Shown: one piece after another, positions 32,640 to 35,479 of the stretch
How positions within the stretch are numbered: position 1 is the first letter of the stretch
How the letters are laid out: each line of letters begins with the position of its first letter
Assembly (NCBI GenBank): GCA_000753575.1
Contig: JRFF01000027.1
Span: 1 to 35,479 of the forward strand
Origin: Candidatus Izimoplasma sp. HR2
Lineage (GTDB): Bacteria; Bacillota_I; Bacilli_A; Izemoplasmatales; Izemoplasmataceae
Length of the DNA stretch: 35,479 nt
Direction: 5' to 3'
Translations under genes and position numbers: made by a program
The notes under the pieces: model-generated
What the model was told of the DNA's origin: nothing
The model's input: only the letters and a program-made list of their open reading frames with translations
Database searches by the model: none

Positions 32640-33713
32640 TTAATCGTTTTTAAAAAATGGTTTTGTTTTTCCATTTAAATTAACACTTTGTTTATATAAA
32701 GAACTTATTAATAAATCAAATCCTACATATAGAATTACTAGTACTATTCCATCATATCGATCCTTAGTTAATTCAAACATATGTGACTCTGTGAATGCTA
32801 AGAAGAATACAAATAAATATAGTAATCTAAATGAATAAACATTTGCTAATTTCATTACCCTAGACACTCTTTTATTTGAACTACGTAATTCAAATCCAAT
32901 TACTAATGTAACTATACTAACAATGTAGAATACTGCTATAAAATATATTTGTATGTTAGACACATCAATAAACCAATTGTTAAAGAATGTATACACTGGA
33001 AGTACACTCATTACTAGAAAGTAAAATATTATATAAACATAAGGTTCATATCTTGATTCTCTTTTAGCTAAAGCTAACTTAGAATCAACATTTAAAAGTA
33101 TTCTAGTTGAAATGATATACATTGATATAAGATACATTATAAATATTATGAGAGGTGACGGTAATAATATTTGTAATGTTAAACAAAATAATACTAGTAC
33201 TAACACTAAAATAGTAATTACTCTATTTAAATATATATTACCTTTAGAAAAGCTAATAACTTTAGTAATAGTAAATATACTAAATACTATTTGAAATAGT
33301 AAATAAGTAAATAGTATTACTGAAGTAGTAACTTCAAATCCAAATACACCTTTAAATATTAACTGATATCCATTTTCTGATCCTAATAAGTCATTATCAA
33401 GGAAAGGTAGAAATAAGACAAGCCCCATTAAGATAGACATTGTTATCTTAATGATTTCTTTATTTCTATTACTTCTTTTTAAAAGTTTTTCATCTTCTAC
33501 TTCATTACTTTGCGCAGATAAAATTTCATCAATAGTAATTTCATAAAAAGATCCTAATAATTGTAAACTTGATAAATCAGGTAGTGATTCTCCTTTTTCC
33601 CACTTAGAAACTGCTTGATGAGAAACACTACATATACTTGCTACTTCCCCTTGCGATAATCCCTTCGCATTCCTTAATCCTTTTAAGTATATTCCGATTT
33701 CTTTGTTGTCCAT
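32640..33713 (-). CDS. XRE-family regulator fused to a multi-helix membrane domain
   Basis: Residues ~5-62 form a lambda-repressor-type HTH (IGIYLKGLRNAKGLSQGEVA, SVSHQAVSKWEKGESLPDL). A short linker with a charged stretch (EVEDEKLLKRSNRNKE) leads to about eight predicted membrane helices (~90-345). The protein has 357 residues. Membrane-tethered XRE proteins of this kind are common in Bacillota, often sensing antimicrobial or envelope signals and controlling neighbouring genes; the signal here is unknown. SD GGGAGGT. TTCAA/TTGAA repeats upstream are candidate own operators. Confidence 0.85.
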   Translation of the reverse strand: MDNKEIGIYLKGLRNAKGLSQGEVASICSVSHQAVSKWEKGESLPDLSSLQLLGSFYEITIDEILSAQSNEVEDEKLLKRSNRNKEIIKITMSILMGLVLFLPFLDNDLLGSENGYQLIFKGVFGFEVTTSVILFTYLLFQIVFSIFTITKVISFSKGNIYLNRVITILVLVLVLFCLTLQILLPSPLIIFIMYLISMYIISTRILLNVDSKLALAKRESRYEPYVYIIFYFLVMSVLPVYTFFNNWFIDVSNIQIYFIAVFYIVSIVTLVIGFELRSSNKRVSRVMKLANVYSFRLLYLFVFFLAFTESHMFELTKDRYDGIVLVILYVGFDLLISSLYKQSVNLNGKTKPFFKND

Positions 33714-34020
33714 GATTCTACCTCCCGCTTAAATAATAATTTAATTAGCCCTTATAGGCAAGATACTACAAATTGAATATGTTCAACTGTTAGTTGAATA
33801 TATGTTTAAATGCCTTTAATAAGACATTTATTTAAATGTTTTATTTAATATTAAATGTTTATTTGTAAAAATTCACATATTTACTGCTTTAATTATAACA
33901 TATAACAATCTTCAATTTAACGTTGAATTATACAAATAAGACTCTTCTTTATTATCATTATCGTTATAATTGACTGTCTAATATTATCATGGGATAATTA
34001 AATCAAAAAAGGAGTATATT
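33714..34020. promoter_or_regulatory. divergent regulatory region between XRE gene and cupin gene
   Basis: A 307-base AT-rich region without a gene. It holds TTGAA-TATG-TTCAA and TTCAACT-GTT-AGTTGAA overlapping at 33773-33798, a second TTCAA-N7-TTGAA at 33911-33927, and the cupin promoter at 33970-33998. The same 5-7-5 spacing at both sites suggests one dimeric regulator, probably the XRE protein. Confidence 0.5.
33970..33998 (+). promoter_or_regulatory. promoter of the cupin gene
   Basis: -35 TTGACT (33970-33975), 17 bases, -10 GATAAT (33993-33998), then SD AAAGGAG before the ATG. Confidence 0.75.
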
Positions 34021-34341
34021 ATGAAAGTAATTAAAATGTCTGAAGTTAAAGGTGAAATCAACAAAAGAGGTTTCTTAGCAAAAACACTTGTGGAACATAA
34101 AAACGCTACTGTTAAAAACTTAATTATTAGTGCAGGTGATATTATTCCACCTCATAGAGTTCCTGTAGATGTATTCTTCTATATTATAAAAGGTGAAGGT
34201 ACTATAGTAATAGGTGACTCAGAAGCACTAGTAACTGAAGGTGATATTGTAACTTGCCCACAAAATGTTTACATGTCAGTTAAAGCTGATCAGGGTGTTG
34301 ATTTCTCTTTCTTAAATGTTAAAACGCCTAGTTTAACTTAA
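34021..34341 (+). CDS. cupin-domain protein
   Basis: Small single-domain cupin of 106 residues. Cupin motif 1 is GDIIPPHRVPVDVFFYIIKGEG and motif 2 is GDIVTCPQNVYMSVKA. Only one histidine (in PPHRVP) remains of the usual HxH...E metal set; the second His is Val and the Glu is replaced by Phe, so metal binding as in enzymes is doubtful. The IPPHRVPVDVFFY sequence is itself a recognisable cupin subfamily pattern, function unknown to me. It is monocistronic with a good promoter, SD AAAGGAG and a strong terminator. Confidence 0.88.
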   Translation: MKVIKMSEVKGEINKRGFLAKTLVEHKNATVKNLIISAGDIIPPHRVPVDVFFYIIKGEGTIVIGDSEALVTEGDIVTCPQNVYMSVKADQGVDFSFLNVKTPSLT

Positions 34342-34381
34342 TTACAGCACTTAATGATATTATTTATTATATTATTTAACA

Positions 34382-34414
34382 AAAAAACGAGAACAATATT
34401 TGTTCTCGTTTTTT
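34382..34414 (+). terminator. terminator of the cupin gene
   Basis: AACGAGAACA/TGTTCTCGTT with loop ATATT, A-run before and TTTT after; can work in both directions. Confidence 0.85.
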
Positions 34415-34448
34415 CTATTCTACAAATACAAACTTTTGATAATATTAT

Positions 34449-34578
34449 TAACAGTTAGAGGTAGAGAATATTATTATTAGCAACATAATTATATTTCATG
34501 CAATCTTATTAGAGGAATTGTCATTTGAAATGTTAGTTTAACTTTAAAAAGTTAAAGTATCTACCTCTGTCACTGTTA
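34449..34578. mobile_element. TA-flanked 126-bp inverted-repeat element (possible MITE or structured RNA)
   Basis: Termini ACAGTTAGAGGTAGA and TCTACCTCTGTCACTGT are inverted repeats (two extra bases on the right) and each is bordered by TA, like the TA target duplication of IS630/Tc1-type elements. Inside is a TTAACTTT/AAAGTTAA hairpin. There is no coding frame. It lies between the cupin terminator and the 3' end of a binding-protein gene, so a 3'-UTR RNA structure is the alternative. Confidence 0.4.
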
Positions 34579-34583
34579 TAAAC

Positions 34584-35479
34584 TTATTTACTTACATTAG
34601 TCATATTGTTATATGCTTTTGTAAGTGTATCTTTAGCAGATTGTTCACCATTCATAAATTTTACAATCTCATTTGTAAATATACCTATTAACTCACCAGT
34701 ATTTAGCAAGTTTGGTAAAGGAGATGATGTTTCAAGCATTTTTAATAAACTAGGATACCATTTATTCTTTTCTTGATCATTTATAAATGTAGATTTTCTT
34801 GTAGGATTCCCACAATAAGTTCCTATTAAACTGTCTACTTTTTTTGATGATAAGTATTTTATAAATTTTAGAGCTTCTTCTTTTTTCTTAGTCATTGAAG
34901 GAATACCAAAACTCCATGTTACATTCCAAGATTCTTTCAGACCAATAAATTTTAAAATATCTTTATTTATACACTTATCATTAAGAATTTGTCCTATTTG
35001 GCCGCCCCATGAGACAGCCATCAAAACTTTATCTTTTTGAATACTTTCTAAGACTTCACTATTACCATAGTTTAAAGTATCTTTATCTGAGTAATTCAAC
35101 ATTTCTTTATAGTAATTAAGAGCCTTAATCCCGTTATCATTATTGAATAATGGGTTACCTAATTCATCAAAAGCATCAGTACCAAAAGCTCTTAGGTACG
35201 GTAAGAAGTCTAAAAAGATTTCTGATTCGTGAGCCTTTAAAACTGTTTTGCCAAACTTTGGCTCACCTAAATATTTTTTAATATCTTTTATACTAATATT
35301 TTCATTTGATTCAATTGATATTTTATCTCTTCTATATGCAAGCATATGTCCATCGCAAAACGATGGTAGTAAATATAATTTATTGTTTAATTTCATCTCT
35401 TCTTTAATAACATCTAAGATGTCACTAAAATCATATTCTAAATCATCATTTACATTTAATTCTTTAAGATAATTTTTAT
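34584..35479 (-). CDS. extracellular solute-binding protein (family 1), N-terminus cut by window edge
   Basis: The frame runs open through the right edge; residues before the first Met (35396) read KNYLKELNVNDDLEYDFSDILDVIKEE, so that Met is internal. The visible ~297 residues show the family 1 sugar-binding pattern: KLYLLPSFCDGHMLAYRRD, MAVSWGGQIGQIL, NVTWSFGIPSMTKKKEEALKFIKYLSSK and NGEQSAKDTLTKAYNN at the C-terminus. The signal peptide, if any, is outside the window. It is a second, distinct binding protein from the one at 6072-7331; partners would be upstream on the minus strand, beyond the edge. Confidence 0.88.
   Translation of the reverse strand, partial: KNYLKELNVNDDLEYDFSDILDVIKEEMKLNNKLYLLPSFCDGHMLAYRRDKISIESNENISIKDIKKYLGEPKFGKTVLKAHESEIFLDFLPYLRAFGTDAFDELGNPLFNNDNGIKALNYYKEMLNYSDKDTLNYGNSEVLESIQKDKVLMAVSWGGQIGQILNDKCINKDILKFIGLKESWNVTWSFGIPSMTKKKEEALKFIKYLSSKKVDSLIGTYCGNPTRKSTFINDQEKNKWYPSLLKMLETSSPLPNLLNTGELIGIFTNEIVKFMNGEQSAKDTLTKAYNNMTNVSK

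Noticed and set aside
35394-35396. ATG as the start of the last binding-protein gene
   Set aside because: The frame stays open to the window edge and no SD precedes this ATG, so the gene is truncated by the window.
1-35479. tRNA, rRNA, prophage or integrated plasmid genes
   Set aside because: No cloverleaf, rRNA, integrase, transposase or phage structural gene could be recognised; gaps between genes are short.

Overview
This AT-rich window reads as chromosomal DNA of a low-G+C Gram-positive-type bacterium (Bacillota/Mycoplasmatota grade). TGA acts as a stop (the giant surface-protein gene ends in TGA inside an ATGA overlap) and Trp is TGG, so the code is standard, not the Mycoplasma code. 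Strong GGAGG-type ribosome binding sites, sigma-A-like promoters, CcpA-type cre sites and a PerR box fit Bacillota-like regulation. A deep-branching relative of the Mollicutes such as an Izemoplasma-like lineage is my guess; there is no rRNA in the window to settle it.

Layout. 1-4.5 kb is housekeeping: the 3' part of a class I cysteine desulfurase, rsuA, a UPF0223-pfkA pair, and def-tal. 4.5-6.0 kb is a peroxide-stress unit: a PerR/Fur regulator with its own PerR-type box, followed by an archaeal-type peroxiredoxin, plus a small membrane protein. 6.0-15.9 kb is one large sugar locus on the minus strand: LacI regulator, then a consensus promoter with a cre-like operator, a PfkB sugar kinase, a sucrose-phosphate-synthase-like glycosyltransferase, two MalF/MalG-type permeases, beta-phosphoglucomutase, a GH65 phosphorylase and a lipoprotein binding protein. 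16-21.2 kb holds an SBF/ACR3-type transporter, a SERCA-like Ca2+ ATPase and a divergent L-serine dehydratase. 21.3-27.5 kb is a two-gene surface unit: an 1889-residue secreted protein with 14 RCC1 repeats and 12 Ig-like domains, overlapped by a small lipoprotein with the same domains. 27.8-35.5 kb is accessory or poorly characterised: a DUF438/PAS protein, an AAA-DUF4143 ATPase, a DUF2339 membrane protein, an XRE regulator fused to a membrane domain, a cupin, a possible small TA-flanked inverted-repeat element, and a truncated solute-binding protein.

How the parts work together. In the sugar locus the binding protein and permeases should import an oligosaccharide. GH65 would phosphorolyse it to beta-glucose-1-phosphate, PgmB would convert that to glucose-6-phosphate, and the PfkB kinase would trap the released sugar. 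The SPS-like enzyme is the surprise, because it normally makes sucrose-6-phosphate from UDP-glucose and fructose-6-phosphate. The locus lacks the transporter ATPase and any obvious sucrose-phosphatase. A rare GCGCGC-centred palindrome links the peroxide unit with the SBF transporter 11 kb away, suggesting a shared unidentified regulator. Several leaders contain structures that could be attenuators.
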